DNA from: Methylobacterium sp. Leaf91
Lineage (GTDB): Bacteria; Pseudomonadota; Alphaproteobacteria; Rhizobiales; Beijerinckiaceae
Assembly (NCBI RefSeq): GCF_001422815.1
Contig: NZ_LMMP01000051.1
Location: forward strand, 62,978 to 126,977
Reading direction: 5' to 3'
Length of the DNA stretch: 64,000 nt
Shown here piece after piece: positions 23,960 through 32,217 of this stretch. The translations under genes and the position numbers were made by a program. The first letter of the stretch is position 1; the number at the start of each line of letters is the position of its first letter. The notes beneath the pieces are model-generated. The model searched no databases, was not told the DNA's origin, and was given only the letters and a program-made list of their open reading frames with translations.

Positions 23960-25881
23960 TGGGCGTCCGTCCGCTGCAGAGAGCCTGGCCCGAACTCGCC
24001 CTCCTCGTCGTCCTCCTCACCGCGCCGATCCTCCTGCCGCCGCTCGGCTTCTCGCACGACCTGCTGTCGCGGGCGCTCAACTGGGCGCTGTTCGGCCTCG
24101 GCCTCGACATCCTGTTCGGGCTCGCCGGCCTGCTCTCCTTCGGCCAGGCGGCCTTCTACGGGGCAGGGGGGTTCGTCGCCGCCTATCTGCTGGTCTCGGG
24201 TCTGATCCAGAGTGTCTGGCTCGCCTTCCTGATCGGCACGCTGGCGGCCGGCCTGTTCGGCCTCGCGGTCGGCTGGCTCGCCGTGCGACGCATCGGCATC
24301 TACTTCGCCATGATCACCCTGGCCTTCGGGCAGATGGCCTATTTCATCCAGAACTCGCCGCTCTCCGACTATACCGGCGGCGAGAACGGCATCGCGGGGG
24401 TTCCGGTGCCGGTGATCGGCTTCGGGACGTGGGCCGTCAGGATCACCGCCGGCCTCCCCATGTACGCGCTCCTCGCAGCGACCTTCTTCCTCGGCTTCAT
24501 TCTGGCCCGGCGCATCGTGCACTCGCCGGTCGGGCTCATCCTGAAAGCGATCAAGGAGAACACCCCGCGCGTGGCCATGCTCGGCCACGACGTGCCGGCC
24601 TACAAGCTCGCGGCCTTCACCATCGCGGCCCTCTATGCGGGCCTTGCCGGCGCGATGCTGGGTTCCTTCCAGAGCTACATGCCGCCGGACGCCTTCGCGC
24701 TGGAGACCTCGGGCCAGCTGGTGGTGCAGACCATCGTGGGCGGGGTCGGAACGCTCGTGGGGCCCCTCGTGGGCGCCGTGCTCTGGCTGTGGCTGCGCGA
24801 CAACCTCCAGCTCATTCCGGGCTTCGGCTCCCTCTGGAAGCTGATCCTGGGCGTAGCCTTCATCGGCTTGGTGATGGGCCTGCGGCGCGGCATCTGCGGA
24901 GAGATCCTGCATCGCTGGCAACAGCGCGGCGAGGCGATCCGCCTCCGCGCCGCGAAGGCACGCACGGAGGCGATCGAGGACGCCATCGCTTCGGGAGGTA
25001 TCGTCGCGCCGGAAATCCCGGCCGAGGTCGCGCTGCCCATGCCACGACCGGCGGTGGACGGTCGCACCGCCCATGCGGAGATCGCATTGGAAGCTCGAGG
25101 GCTCGCCCGACATTACGGGGGCCTCAAGGCCGTGGACGGTGTGAGTTTCCAGGTCCGGCGCGGCTCGATCCATGCGGTGATCGGCCCGAACGGCGCCGGC
25201 AAGAGCACGCTCTTCAAGATGCTCTCCGACGAGGTGACCCCAAGCGCGGGATCGGTCCTGCTGTTCGGCGAGCGGCTCACGGGGGCGGGCGTGACGGAGG
25301 CGACGCAGCGCGGCGTCGCCAAGAGCAACCAGCTCAACCAGCTCTTTCTCAACCTCTCCGTACGGGAGAACCTGCGGGTGGCGGCCCTCGCCAGGGCTCG
25401 CGGGCGATTCCGTCTCGACCTTCTCGCCCCAGCCACGGGCCGGGCGGAGGTGGAGGCGCAGGTCGAGACCATGCTGGGCATCCTCGATCTCGGGATGCGG
25501 GCCGAGACGCGCGTCGGCATCCTCGCCTATGGCGAGAAGCGCCGGCTCGAGATCGGCATGGCCTTGGCCACCAGCCCCAACGTTCTCCTCCTCGACGAGC
25601 CACTGGCCGGCATGAGCCCCTCGGAACGCGTCGCGACCTGCGCACTCATCAGGCGGATCGGTCGTTCCTGCACGATCCTCCTCGTCGAGCACGACCTCGA
25701 TGCCGTCTTCGATCTCGCCGAGCGAATCACGGTCCTGAGCGAAGGGCGCCTTCTCGCGGACGGGCCCGCCGAGACCGTGCGCCGCGACCCGGCGGTGCAG
25801 AAGGCCTATCTGGGTGCTGCCCCGGATGAAGCCTCCGGCGAGGGGACCACGATCCTGGGAGCCACGCATGAGCCTGCTTGA
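23959..25881 (+). CDS. Fused LivM permease - LivG ATPase (second importer)
   Basis: A 640-residue fusion of the second permease with the first ATPase. Residues 1-310 form a LivM-type permease ('LFGLAGLLSFGQAAFYGAGG' around 53-72, coupling loop 'ILKAIKENTPRVAMLGHD'). A linker of about 60 residues rich in Arg/Ala/Glu follows. Residues about 375-620 form a LivG-type ATPase with Walker A 'GPNGAGKST', 'LAYGEKRRLEIGMALA' signature, Walker B 'LLLDEPLAGM' and 'LLVEHDLDAVF'. Fusing permease and ATPase fixes a single NBD per permease half. It overlaps the LivF gene by 14 bases. Confidence 0.92.
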   Translation: MGVRPLQRAWPELALLVVLLTAPILLPPLGFSHDLLSRALNWALFGLGLDILFGLAGLLSFGQAAFYGAGGFVAAYLLVSGLIQSVWLAFLIGTLAAGLFGLAVGWLAVRRIGIYFAMITLAFGQMAYFIQNSPLSDYTGGENGIAGVPVPVIGFGTWAVRITAGLPMYALLAATFFLGFILARRIVHSPVGLILKAIKENTPRVAMLGHDVPAYKLAAFTIAALYAGLAGAMLGSFQSYMPPDAFALETSGQLVVQTIVGGVGTLVGPLVGAVLWLWLRDNLQLIPGFGSLWKLILGVAFIGLVMGLRRGICGEILHRWQQRGEAIRLRAAKARTEAIEDAIASGGIVAPEIPAEVALPMPRPAVDGRTAHAEIALEARGLARHYGGLKAVDGVSFQVRRGSIHAVIGPNGAGKSTLFKMLSDEVTPSAGSVLLFGERLTGAGVTEATQRGVAKSNQLNQLFLNLSVRENLRVAALARARGRFRLDLLAPATGRAEVEAQVETMLGILDLGMRAETRVGILAYGEKRRLEIGMALATSPNVLLLDEPLAGMSPSERVATCALIRRIGRSCTILLVEHDLDAVFDLAERITVLSEGRLLADGPAETVRRDPAVQKAYLGAAPDEASGEGTTILGATHEPA

Positions 25882-26572
25882 GGTCGAGGGCATCAACACC
25901 CTCTATGGGGATTCGCACGTCCTCTTCGACGTCTCGCTCCGGGTCGAGGAGAACGAGGTCGTGGCCCTGCTCGGCCGCAACGGGGCCGGCAAAACCACGA
26001 CGCTCCGGACCCTGATGGGCGCCCTCTCCCCACGTAGCGGCACGATCCGCCTCGATGGCAAACAGATCCAGGGATTACCACCCGAGAAGATCGCGCGGGT
26101 CGGCATGCAGCTCGTGCCCGAAGAACGCGCCATCTTCGGCACCCTCACGGTGGAGGAGAACCTGCGCGTCGCCCGCCTCACCGCACCGAAGGGCTGGTCC
26201 CTCGACCGGGTCTGGGAAGTCTTCCCGCGCCTGAAGGAGCGCCGGACGTCGCGGGGCCGGACCTTGTCGGGCGGCGAGCAGCAGATGCTGTCGATCGCCC
26301 GAGCACTCATCCGCGACCCCCGGATCATCCTCCTCGACGAACCGTTCGAGGGCCTGGCGCCGCTGATCGTGCAGGACCTGATCGCCCTCACGCGCCGCCT
26401 CGCCCAGGAGGGCCGGACGATCGTCGTGGTGGAGCAGAACGTGGCCGCGGTGCTCAGCTTCGCCCAGCGGGTCTACGGCTTCAACAACGGCCACGTCGTC
26501 TATGAAGGATCGGCGGCCGACCTTCGCCGCGACCCCTCGCCGATGCGCGCCTTCATGGGGCTGGCCGCATGA
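25868..26572 (+). CDS. ABC transporter ATPase, LivF type (second importer)
   Basis: Second ATPase of this importer, 234 residues. Walker A is 'GRNGAGKTT', signature 'LSGGEQQM', Walker B 'IILLDEPFEGLAP', and the LivF-type 'VVVEQNVAAVL' replaces the switch His by Gln. It pairs with the ATPase half of the upstream fusion. The start 'MSLLEVEGI' at 25868 lies inside the end of the fusion gene. The operon ends here; pyruvate kinase follows after 117 bases. Confidence 0.92.
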   Translation: MSLLEVEGINTLYGDSHVLFDVSLRVEENEVVALLGRNGAGKTTTLRTLMGALSPRSGTIRLDGKQIQGLPPEKIARVGMQLVPEERAIFGTLTVEENLRVARLTAPKGWSLDRVWEVFPRLKERRTSRGRTLSGGEQQMLSIARALIRDPRIILLDEPFEGLAPLIVQDLIALTRRLAQEGRTIVVVEQNVAAVLSFAQRVYGFNNGHVVYEGSAADLRRDPSPMRAFMGLAA

Positions 26573-26689
26573 GGTCCACCGTCTTCCTAGGCAATGGCCC
26601 GGCCCCCCTCTCGACCCAGGCGGTTTCCATGCGATCCTGAGCGTCCGAACCCCGTTCCGAGAAGGCGGTCGCTCACGGCCGAATCGTTC

Positions 26690-28111
26690 ATGCGCCGCTT
26701 CCGTCACGCCAAGATCGTCGCCACCGTCGGCCCCGCCAGCGCGTCGCCCGAGATGCTGCGCCGGCTGTTCCTGGCGGGCGTCGACACCTTCCGCCTCAAT
26801 TTCAGCCACGGCACGCAGGCCGACCACGCGGTGGTCCATGCCGCGATCCGCGCGCTCGAGCACGAGGTGGGCCGGCCCATCGGCATTCTGCAGGATCTCC
26901 AGGGCCCCAAGATCCGCCTGGGAACACTCGCCGGCGGCCGCCTCGACGTGGTCCCGGGTGAGAGCCTCCGCTTCGTCCTCGATGGCGCCGAAGGCGGGCG
27001 CGACGCCATCCCCCTTCCGCACCCGGAGATCTTCGCCGCCGTCGCGCCGGGGCAGGACCTGCTCATCGACGACGGTCGCGTGCGGGTGCGTGTCACCGGC
27101 CTCACCCGCGACAGCATCATCGCCGAGGTAGTGATCGGCGGCACCCTCTCGAACCGCAAGGGCGTCAACCTCCCCGGCACGCTGCTGGACGTCTCGCCGC
27201 TCACCGCCAAGGACCGGGCCGACCTCGCCTTCGGGCTGGAGCTCGGCGTCGACTGGGTCGCGCTTTCCTTCGTGCAGAAGCCCTCCGACGTGATCGAGGC
27301 GCGCGGGCTGATCGGCGACCGGGCCGGCATCATGACCAAGGTGGAGAAGCCCCAGGCCCTGGAGCGCATCGACGACATCATCCGCCTCTCGGACGCCGTG
27401 ATGGTGGCGCGCGGCGACCTTGGCGTGGAGATCCCGCAGGAGGACGTTCCGGGGCGCCAGAAGGAGCTGATCCGCGCCTGCCGCCTCGCGGTGAAGCCCG
27501 TGGTGGTGGCGACCCAGATGCTCGATTCGATGGTCTCGGCCCCGACACCGACCCGGGCCGAAGCCTCGGACGTCGCCACCGCGATCTATGACGGGGCGGA
27601 TGCGGTGATGCTCTCGGCGGAATCCGCCACGGGAAAATTTCCGGTCGAGACCGTGGAAATGATGGCCCGGATCATCCATCGCACCGAGACGCACAAGCTC
27701 TACCGCTCGCTCATCACCGCCTCGGACCCCGACGAGGAGGAAACGCCACCGCACGCCATCGCCTCCGCGACGGCCAGCCTCGCCGATGCGGTGAATGCCG
27801 CCGCCATCGTGGCCTACACGCTCAGCGGAACCACCGCCGCGCGCATCGCACGCCGGCGCCCGGAGGTGCCGATCCTGGCGCTCACGCCGGACCTCGAGAC
27901 CTCGCGCCGGCTCTGCCTGCTCTGGGGCGCGCACAGCGTCCAAGCCGCGGAGGTCACCACCTACGAGGAGATGGTGGCGGGCGCCATCGACCAAGCCGTG
28001 AAAGAGGGCTTCGCCAAGCCCACGGATCTCGTCGTCATCACCGCCGGCATCCCTTTCGCCGTGGCGGGTACGACGAACAACGTCCGCATCGCTCACGTGC
28101 CGCCGGCATAG
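26690..28111 (+). CDS. pyk: Pyruvate kinase
   Basis: Glycolytic enzyme that converts phosphoenolpyruvate and ADP to pyruvate and ATP, 473 residues, normal length. Hallmarks: 'KIVATVGPAS' (8-17), 'RLNFSHGT' substrate-binding region, catalytic Lys motif 'IMTKVEKPQAL', 'MVARGDLGVEIP' metal-binding signature and 'VATQMLDSM', then the alpha/beta C-terminal domain. Start 'MRRFRHAKIV' at 26690; the open frame further upstream does not match the family. It appears monocistronic and unrelated in function to the importer before it. Confidence 0.96.
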   Translation: MRRFRHAKIVATVGPASASPEMLRRLFLAGVDTFRLNFSHGTQADHAVVHAAIRALEHEVGRPIGILQDLQGPKIRLGTLAGGRLDVVPGESLRFVLDGAEGGRDAIPLPHPEIFAAVAPGQDLLIDDGRVRVRVTGLTRDSIIAEVVIGGTLSNRKGVNLPGTLLDVSPLTAKDRADLAFGLELGVDWVALSFVQKPSDVIEARGLIGDRAGIMTKVEKPQALERIDDIIRLSDAVMVARGDLGVEIPQEDVPGRQKELIRACRLAVKPVVVATQMLDSMVSAPTPTRAEASDVATAIYDGADAVMLSAESATGKFPVETVEMMARIIHRTETHKLYRSLITASDPDEEETPPHAIASATASLADAVNAAAIVAYTLSGTTAARIARRRPEVPILALTPDLETSRRLCLLWGAHSVQAAEVTTYEEMVAGAIDQAVKEGFAKPTDLVVITAGIPFAVAGTTNNVRIAHVPPA

Positions 28112-28328
28112 GCCGTATCAGCCGGAGCGCGCGACCACGGTCCGATCAAGGGGCACGCCTTGGCGACCCGGCCCAAACCCGGCCGGTTCGCCCGCAAGCC
28201 GCGCGATCCTTGCGTCGGAGCGGTCTCTACGGTTCTGTGACGATCGATGCGAGAAACTCCGGGACGGGCAGCCTACGAGCCGGATAGATCGTGGCTCGCT
28301 GCGTCGGCCTACGACGAGAAGGATTTCC

Positions 28329-29579
28329 ATGCGTACGACCGCGTCTCTGGCCCTCGCCGTCCTCATGGCGCTGGCGCCGCTCGCCGCCCGGTCCGCTCCG
28401 GACGACACCGTGCTCGCAGCGGTGAAGGCGCAGGACGGCCCGTATCGCGAGACGCTGAAGGGGTTGGTCGATCTCGATAGCGGCACCGGCGACGTGTCCG
28501 GCCTGTCCAAGGTCGAGGCGCTCCTGAAGGCTCGCCTCGAAGCCTCGGGACTCGCAGTCAGCACCCGCAACGCCCCCGTCTTCGGCGGAAACACGGTGAT
28601 CGGTACGCGATCAGGCAGCGGCACGCGCAAGATCATGCTGCTGGTGCATTACGACACCGTGTTCGGCACGGGCGACGCTGCCAAGCGCCCCTATACCGAG
28701 CGTGACGGCCGCGCCTATGGACCGGGTGTCGCCGATGCGAAGGGCGGCATCGCGATGATCCTGCATCTCCTTTCCATCCTGGAGACCTTGCGGTTCGATG
28801 GTTACGGCACCCTCACGGTGGTCTTCAATCCCGATGAGGAGCGCGGCTCGCGCGGATCGCGCGACGAGATCGCCAGGATCGCCCGCGATCAGGACGTAGT
28901 CCTGTCGTTCGAACCCTCCTTCGCCGAAGCCGGTGTCGATGCCGTCACCGTGGCGACGAAGGGCATCAACTACGCGAGCCTCACCGTGAAAGGCCGTGCC
29001 TCCCATGCCGGCGGCGCGCCGGAAGCCGGACGCAACGCGGTGGTCGAGCTCTCCCACCAGATCCTCCAGCTTCAGGATCTCGGAGACCCAGCCAAGGGGA
29101 CGAGCCTGCACTGGACCGTGGTCCACGGCGGCACCAAGCCGAACATCATTCCCGATGACGCCAAGGCGGAGGGCGACATGCGCTACTTCGTGCCGAGCGA
29201 GTACGACCGCGTCCTGTCCGAGGGACGGAAGATCGCCGAATCGCATCGCGTTCCCGATACGCAGGTGACCTTCGATCTCGCCAAAGGCCGCCCGCCGCTG
29301 CCGAGCAATCCGGGGACGAAGGCCCTCGGGGAACGCGCACGCGCCATCTATGCCGAGATGGGTGCCGAGCTCATGCTGGCGGAGATCGGCGGGGGGACGG
29401 ATGCGGGCTACGCCTTCCAGCCGGACAGCCCGGCGAAACCCGCTATCCTCGAATCCCTCGGCATCGTCGGGGGCCGCTATCACAGCACGGACGAGTTCGC
29501 GGTCCTCGCCAGCATCACGCCGCGGCTCTACCTCGCGACCCGCCTGTTCATGGAGGTGTCGAAGGAGGCAGGCCGCTGA
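28329..29579 (+). CDS. Exported M20 peptidase, glutamate carboxypeptidase (CPG2) type
   Basis: Zinc-dependent exopeptidase with a Sec signal peptide (residues 1-22, 'LAPLAARSAP'), 416 residues, so periplasmic. Metal and catalytic motifs of family M20A are present: 'LLVHYDTVFGTG', 'GPGVADAKGGIAM', 'NPDEERGSRGS', and a late His in 'GRYHSTDEF'. The dimerisation domain contains 'KGRASHAGGAPEAGRNA'. Relatives remove C-terminal glutamate from folates or peptides. It is alone on this strand, 217 bases after pyk, with nothing recognisable in that gap. Confidence 0.88.
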   Translation: MRTTASLALAVLMALAPLAARSAPDDTVLAAVKAQDGPYRETLKGLVDLDSGTGDVSGLSKVEALLKARLEASGLAVSTRNAPVFGGNTVIGTRSGSGTRKIMLLVHYDTVFGTGDAAKRPYTERDGRAYGPGVADAKGGIAMILHLLSILETLRFDGYGTLTVVFNPDEERGSRGSRDEIARIARDQDVVLSFEPSFAEAGVDAVTVATKGINYASLTVKGRASHAGGAPEAGRNAVVELSHQILQLQDLGDPAKGTSLHWTVVHGGTKPNIIPDDAKAEGDMRYFVPSEYDRVLSEGRKIAESHRVPDTQVTFDLAKGRPPLPSNPGTKALGERARAIYAEMGAELMLAEIGGGTDAGYAFQPDSPAKPAILESLGIVGGRYHSTDEFAVLASITPRLYLATRLFMEVSKEAGR

Positions 29580-29589
29580 TCGTGACAGG

Positions 29590-29802
29590 TCAGCGTGTCG
29601 TGCCCGGATCTTCGCCCAGTGAGATCGTGCGCTCGACCACGTGCTCCAGCGGCGCGTTCTCGGCCGTGAGAGTCATGCGAAGCTTCAAAGACCCGCCCGG
29701 CACCTGACCCTCACGGGCCACACGCTCAATCTCACGCTGCGACGTCACTCCGACTTCCTTCAGGAACTTGCGCAGTTCGATGTTGAAGCGATCCTCGTCC
29801 AT
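29590..29802 (-). CDS. Small conserved protein, DUF6494-like
   Basis: A 70-residue soluble protein beginning 'MDEDRFNIELRKFLKEVGVTS', the N-terminal pattern of the DUF6494 family of short alphaproteobacterial proteins. No known function, no membrane segment and no cysteines. It has a strong GGAGGAAC ribosome site just before the start, and it ends 10 bases after the convergent M20 peptidase gene. Family assignment is from recall of the N-terminal pattern and is moderately secure. Confidence 0.65.
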   Translation of the reverse strand: MDEDRFNIELRKFLKEVGVTSQREIERVAREGQVPGGSLKLRMTLTAENAPLEHVVERTISLGEDPGTTR

Positions 29803-29931
29803 GACGTGTTCCTCCGTTTTGCCCCGATAGAGGCGATGGGACCGGTTATGACCCAGCGGGTCCGGATAGGCTCATCCCTCGAAACGGGATGTGGGCCGGG
29901 CCGGGATGCTGGCCCGGCGAACCGAGGATGG

Positions 29932-29982
29932 TTCAGTTCCAGATGTCGCTCAGTTCCAGATGTCACTCAGTTCCAAGTGTGG
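29932..29982. repeat. Three tandem 17-bp repeats at the 3' end of the NTF2-like gene
   Basis: Units at 29932-29948, 29949-29965 and 29966-29982, all of the form (c/t)TCAGTTCCAGATGTCN; the third has AAGTGT. The third unit is the end of the NTF2-like gene including its stop codon at 29967-29969. The first two lie beyond the stop and each repeats a TGA on the minus strand. So the gene's last codons and stop have been copied downstream, probably by slippage. Confidence 0.85.
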
Positions 29983-30329
29983 AGCAGAGCGCGCCAACCA
30001 TCGCCATGAGGCTCCAGAACGTTTACCCAATTGCCCCCATAGCTCTGGGACTGACCTCCCTCTCCCGGTCCGGTCAGCTGCCAGAGCCCGGTGAGGATGA
30101 CGGTCTCGCCCCTCTGCGTGGTGTCCTGGACCGTGATCTTATGGTCCTTGAATCCCTTCGCCTGCAGGTCGGCGAAGAAGGCGGAAATCTTGTCCGCTCC
30201 CTGGACGGGCGAGCCCCCCGCCGGGATCACCTTTCCCTCGTCGCTGTAGAGCTTTCCCAATGCGGCGGTGTCGCCCTTGTTGAAGGTCTGATCCCAGAGA
30301 TCAGCGATCGCTTGGCCTTGTAAACTCAT
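29967..30329 (-). CDS. NTF2-like / SnoaL-like small protein
   Basis: A 120-residue cytoplasmic protein of the NTF2-like superfamily (DUF4440/SnoaL-like): N-terminal helix 'AIADLWDQTFNKGDTAALG', 'LYSDEGKVIPAGG', 'GADKISAFFADL', then alternating strands ending 'ALLHTWN'. The cone-shaped fold binds small ligands or has cyclase or hydrolase activity; no catalytic pair can be assigned here. No obvious operon partner. The 3' end is part of a tandem repeat. Confidence 0.75.
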   Translation of the reverse strand: MSLQGQAIADLWDQTFNKGDTAALGKLYSDEGKVIPAGGSPVQGADKISAFFADLQAKGFKDHKITVQDTTQRGETVILTGLWQLTGPGEGGQSQSYGGNWVNVLEPHGDGWRALLHTWN

Positions 30330-30845
30330 CTCTTCTCCATCCGTTTCTTCGACCGTTCAGCGAGCACATATCGAAGCCGTGGTGCCCAGGGCCAAATGCC
30401 CGCAGTCCCGTCCTTGCCTTCCCGCGCGTTCCGAGCCGGCGATGCGGAATGTAGAGCGCCGTTCAGCGAAGGGGATGGCCTCCGCCAGGTCGGATGGAGG
30501 TTGGTTCCGGTTCCGCATCATCCCCATCCGTCGATCGAACCTCGCCTAAACCTCAGCAGCGGGCGACGCCGTGGATCGCCCGACATGGCGTGTCGAGGCT
30601 GAGGGCCCGGTTCGGCGAGACCGACCGACGTCGCGAATTCCCTCGACCGCTCCCATTGCCGTGCCACGACACCGACGATGAGTGGCGGCACCGATGACAC
30701 AGGCTCTGCCATGCGGTGACGTCACCGCCTGCCGGCCCAAGAAAGCTCGTGCGTTCGGCGTGCGAACTTTGCATACGACTCCCAATGGCAGGTTCGAGCG
30801 TTGCCCGTTCGCGGCCCTCGGCCGGACCGCCCCAAGGAGTCCCTG
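30330..30845. other. Non-coding gap of about 516 bases
   Basis: Open frames of 60-80 codons occur on both strands, overlapping each other, rich in Arg/Pro/Ser and without ribosome sites or family resemblance; I treat them as chance frames of GC-rich DNA. No tRNA, repeat or terminator was seen. The last 20 bases hold the AAGGAG ribosome site of the TerB-like gene. Confidence 0.55.
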
Positions 30846-31298
30846 ATGGGCATTTTTCAGAACCTGCTCGAACGCGTCACCGCCTATGTCGGCGACAAGA
30901 CGCTGATGTATGCGGCCGTATCCGCAGCCTCAAACGTCATCGTGGCCGACAGTGAGGTGGACGAGGCGGAGGTCGAGGTCGCACTCGCGGCCATGCGGGC
31001 GAATCCCATCATCGAGAAGGGATACGATACGCTGATGCTGGAGGCGGAACTGTTCGACGGGATCGCGCGGGCCCGGACCCGCGTCGGGCGGGCGGACAAT
31101 CTGAGCCGCGTGGCCGCCATCGCCGACAGGTCCATCGATCAACGAAACGGGGTGTTCCTGATCGCGGCCGATGCCGCCGATCACGAGGGGATCAGCGACG
31201 TCGAGCACATCGCTCTCGATGAAATCGCCGCCGCCCTTCTGGTCGACAAGGAGGCTCTGCTCCGGCTGGCTCCGGTGAAGCCGTCGATCCCGTCGTAA
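30846..31298 (+). CDS. TerB-like (tellurite-resistance TerB family) protein
   Basis: A 150-residue helical, acidic protein resembling the TerB/DjlA N-terminal domain: 'KTLMYAAVSAASNVIVADSEVDEAEV' with the Asp/Glu-rich 'ADSEVDEAE' (about 36-44) and a second acidic turn 'AADAADHEGISDVE' near 115. TerB-type domains bind divalent metal through such acidic turns and occur in stress-related genes. The start at ATG 30846 follows AAGGAG; an upstream in-frame ATG at 30801 lacks a ribosome site. No ter partners are nearby, so tellurite resistance itself is not implied. Confidence 0.75.
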   Translation: MGIFQNLLERVTAYVGDKTLMYAAVSAASNVIVADSEVDEAEVEVALAAMRANPIIEKGYDTLMLEAELFDGIARARTRVGRADNLSRVAAIADRSIDQRNGVFLIAADAADHEGISDVEHIALDEIAAALLVDKEALLRLAPVKPSIPS

Positions 31299-31473
31299 CC
31301 GGGGCGATGCGTCCTGCATGGCCGATCTAAGTCATCGATGCGAACCGGCACATCGAAGGGTGTGTCCGGCGGGCGACACCGAATGGTTAAAATCATATTA
31401 ACCATTCATGACGACCACACGTTAGAAATCCTTCGACTATAGAGCCGGCATCCAACCCTTGCCGGTCATTGCC
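31299..31473. promoter_or_regulatory. Intergenic segment with a 9-bp inverted repeat
   Basis: The inverted repeat AATGGTTAA-N7-TTAACCATT (31382-31406) is perfect and stands out as AT-rich in GC-rich surroundings. It has no T tract, so an operator or promoter element is more likely than a terminator. A CTATAG-like -10 box lies near 31437-31442. The segment precedes the possible 37-codon gene at 31474. Confidence 0.4.
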
Positions 31474-31587
31474 ATGATCCTCGCTTCCCGCAACATCGTC
31501 AACGAACACCGCGAGATCGCCGCCATCGCGATCACCTACGGAATCTTTCTCAGTGGGATCATGCTCCTCACTTGGACTATGGCCTGA
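31474..31587 (+). CDS. Possible 37-residue single-span membrane protein
   Basis: ATG to TGA frame encoding 37 residues: a short polar N terminus ('MILASRNIVNEHREI') and one hydrophobic helix ('AAIAITYGIFLSGIMLLTW', 18-36). The composition is unlike the Arg/Pro-rich chance frames around it. There is no clear ribosome site and I know no family for it. It lies between an AT-rich inverted repeat and the next small gene. Tentative. Confidence 0.35.
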   Translation: MILASRNIVNEHREIAAIAITYGIFLSGIMLLTWTMA

Positions 31588-31741
31588 CGCCGTCCACAGC
31601 GAGCCGGGCCCCTGTGTCCGGCTTCGCCCACGGCCTCGGAATCTGTGCCGGCACGACGGACGCAGCCTGAACTTGCCCTCGGGTCAAGCAGTGCACTGAC
31701 GTCGTACGCCGGGAGCGCAAAACGAATGCGGTCTTCGTCAA
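31588..31741. other. Intergenic segment without recognised elements
   Basis: The region between the possible small gene and the next promoter shows no plausible frame or repeat. Counted with the flanking segments, 31299-31792 has no confident gene. Confidence 0.5.
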
Positions 31742-31767
31742 GGAACCGATGAGCCTTCAAAGATGTT
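31742..31767 (+). promoter_or_regulatory. Possible EcfG-type promoter (variant spacing)
   Basis: GGAAC at 31742-31746 and TGTT ending at 31767, spacer 17. The alphaproteobacterial general-stress consensus is GGAAC-N16/17-CGTT, so the -10 has one mismatch. The start codon of the small gene is 26 bases downstream with GGAGG between them, a workable arrangement. Confidence 0.4.
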
Positions 31768-31792
31768 CGTCCATCCAAATTGGAGGAAATGA

Positions 31793-32113
31793 ATGTCTGA
31801 CAGCGCTTTAGCTTCGGTTATCGTCCCGTCTCTCCGGGCGGCTCGCTCGGCAAGGGAGCGGTTGGCACGTGCCGGGTTCGCCCGCAACAGCGTGGATATC
31901 GAACGCCACGGCGACGAATTCGAAGTGTCCATCAGCACGAGGACTGAGAATCTGGAGCGCGCTCAGAACATCCTTCAGGGCAACCCCGTGGTCGGCGATC
32001 TTCGCGATGCGGGCTCACGTGCGCTCGGCGCCTTCCACGACAACCGGCCGCTCGCGCTGGGCCTCGCGGCACTGGCGGGCTTTGCCATCTTCCACGTCTC
32101 GAAGAGGCGGTGA
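31793..32113 (+). CDS. Small hypothetical protein with C-terminal membrane helix
   Basis: A 106-residue protein. Residues 1-75 are polar and partly helical ('SLRAARSARERLARAGFARNS'), and residues about 85-102 form one membrane helix ('LALGLAALAGFAIFHVS') followed by a Lys-Arg-Arg end, so it is probably tail-anchored with its N terminus in the cytoplasm. GGAGG at 31782-31786 sets the start. A candidate stress promoter precedes it. I do not recognise a family; the layout resembles small envelope stress proteins. Confidence 0.7.
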   Translation: MSDSALASVIVPSLRAARSARERLARAGFARNSVDIERHGDEFEVSISTRTENLERAQNILQGNPVVGDLRDAGSRALGAFHDNRPLALGLAALAGFAIFHVSKRR

Positions 32114-32217
32114 AGCCGAGGCCGAACGCGCCAACGAAAGGGCGAGCCCGGTAGTCGCAAAGCGGGCAGATGGGCGCCGTTTTGCTCCGGGCCGAAGTGG
32201 CGGTTAGACTGACCACC

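Noticed and set aside
23890..25899. 669-codon minus-strand frame opposite the LivM-LivG fusion
   Set aside because: Antisense shadow; composition dominated by Arg, Glu, Gly and His, with no ribosome site.
26075..28096. 673-codon minus-strand frame opposite pyruvate kinase
   Set aside because: Antisense shadow of a clear pyk gene.
29932..29982. Short CRISPR-like array
   Set aside because: Units are directly adjacent with no spacers and include a gene's stop codon; a tandem repeat.
30396..30785. Cluster of 60-80 codon frames on both strands
   Set aside because: Overlapping, Arg/Pro-rich and without ribosome sites; consistent with chance frames.
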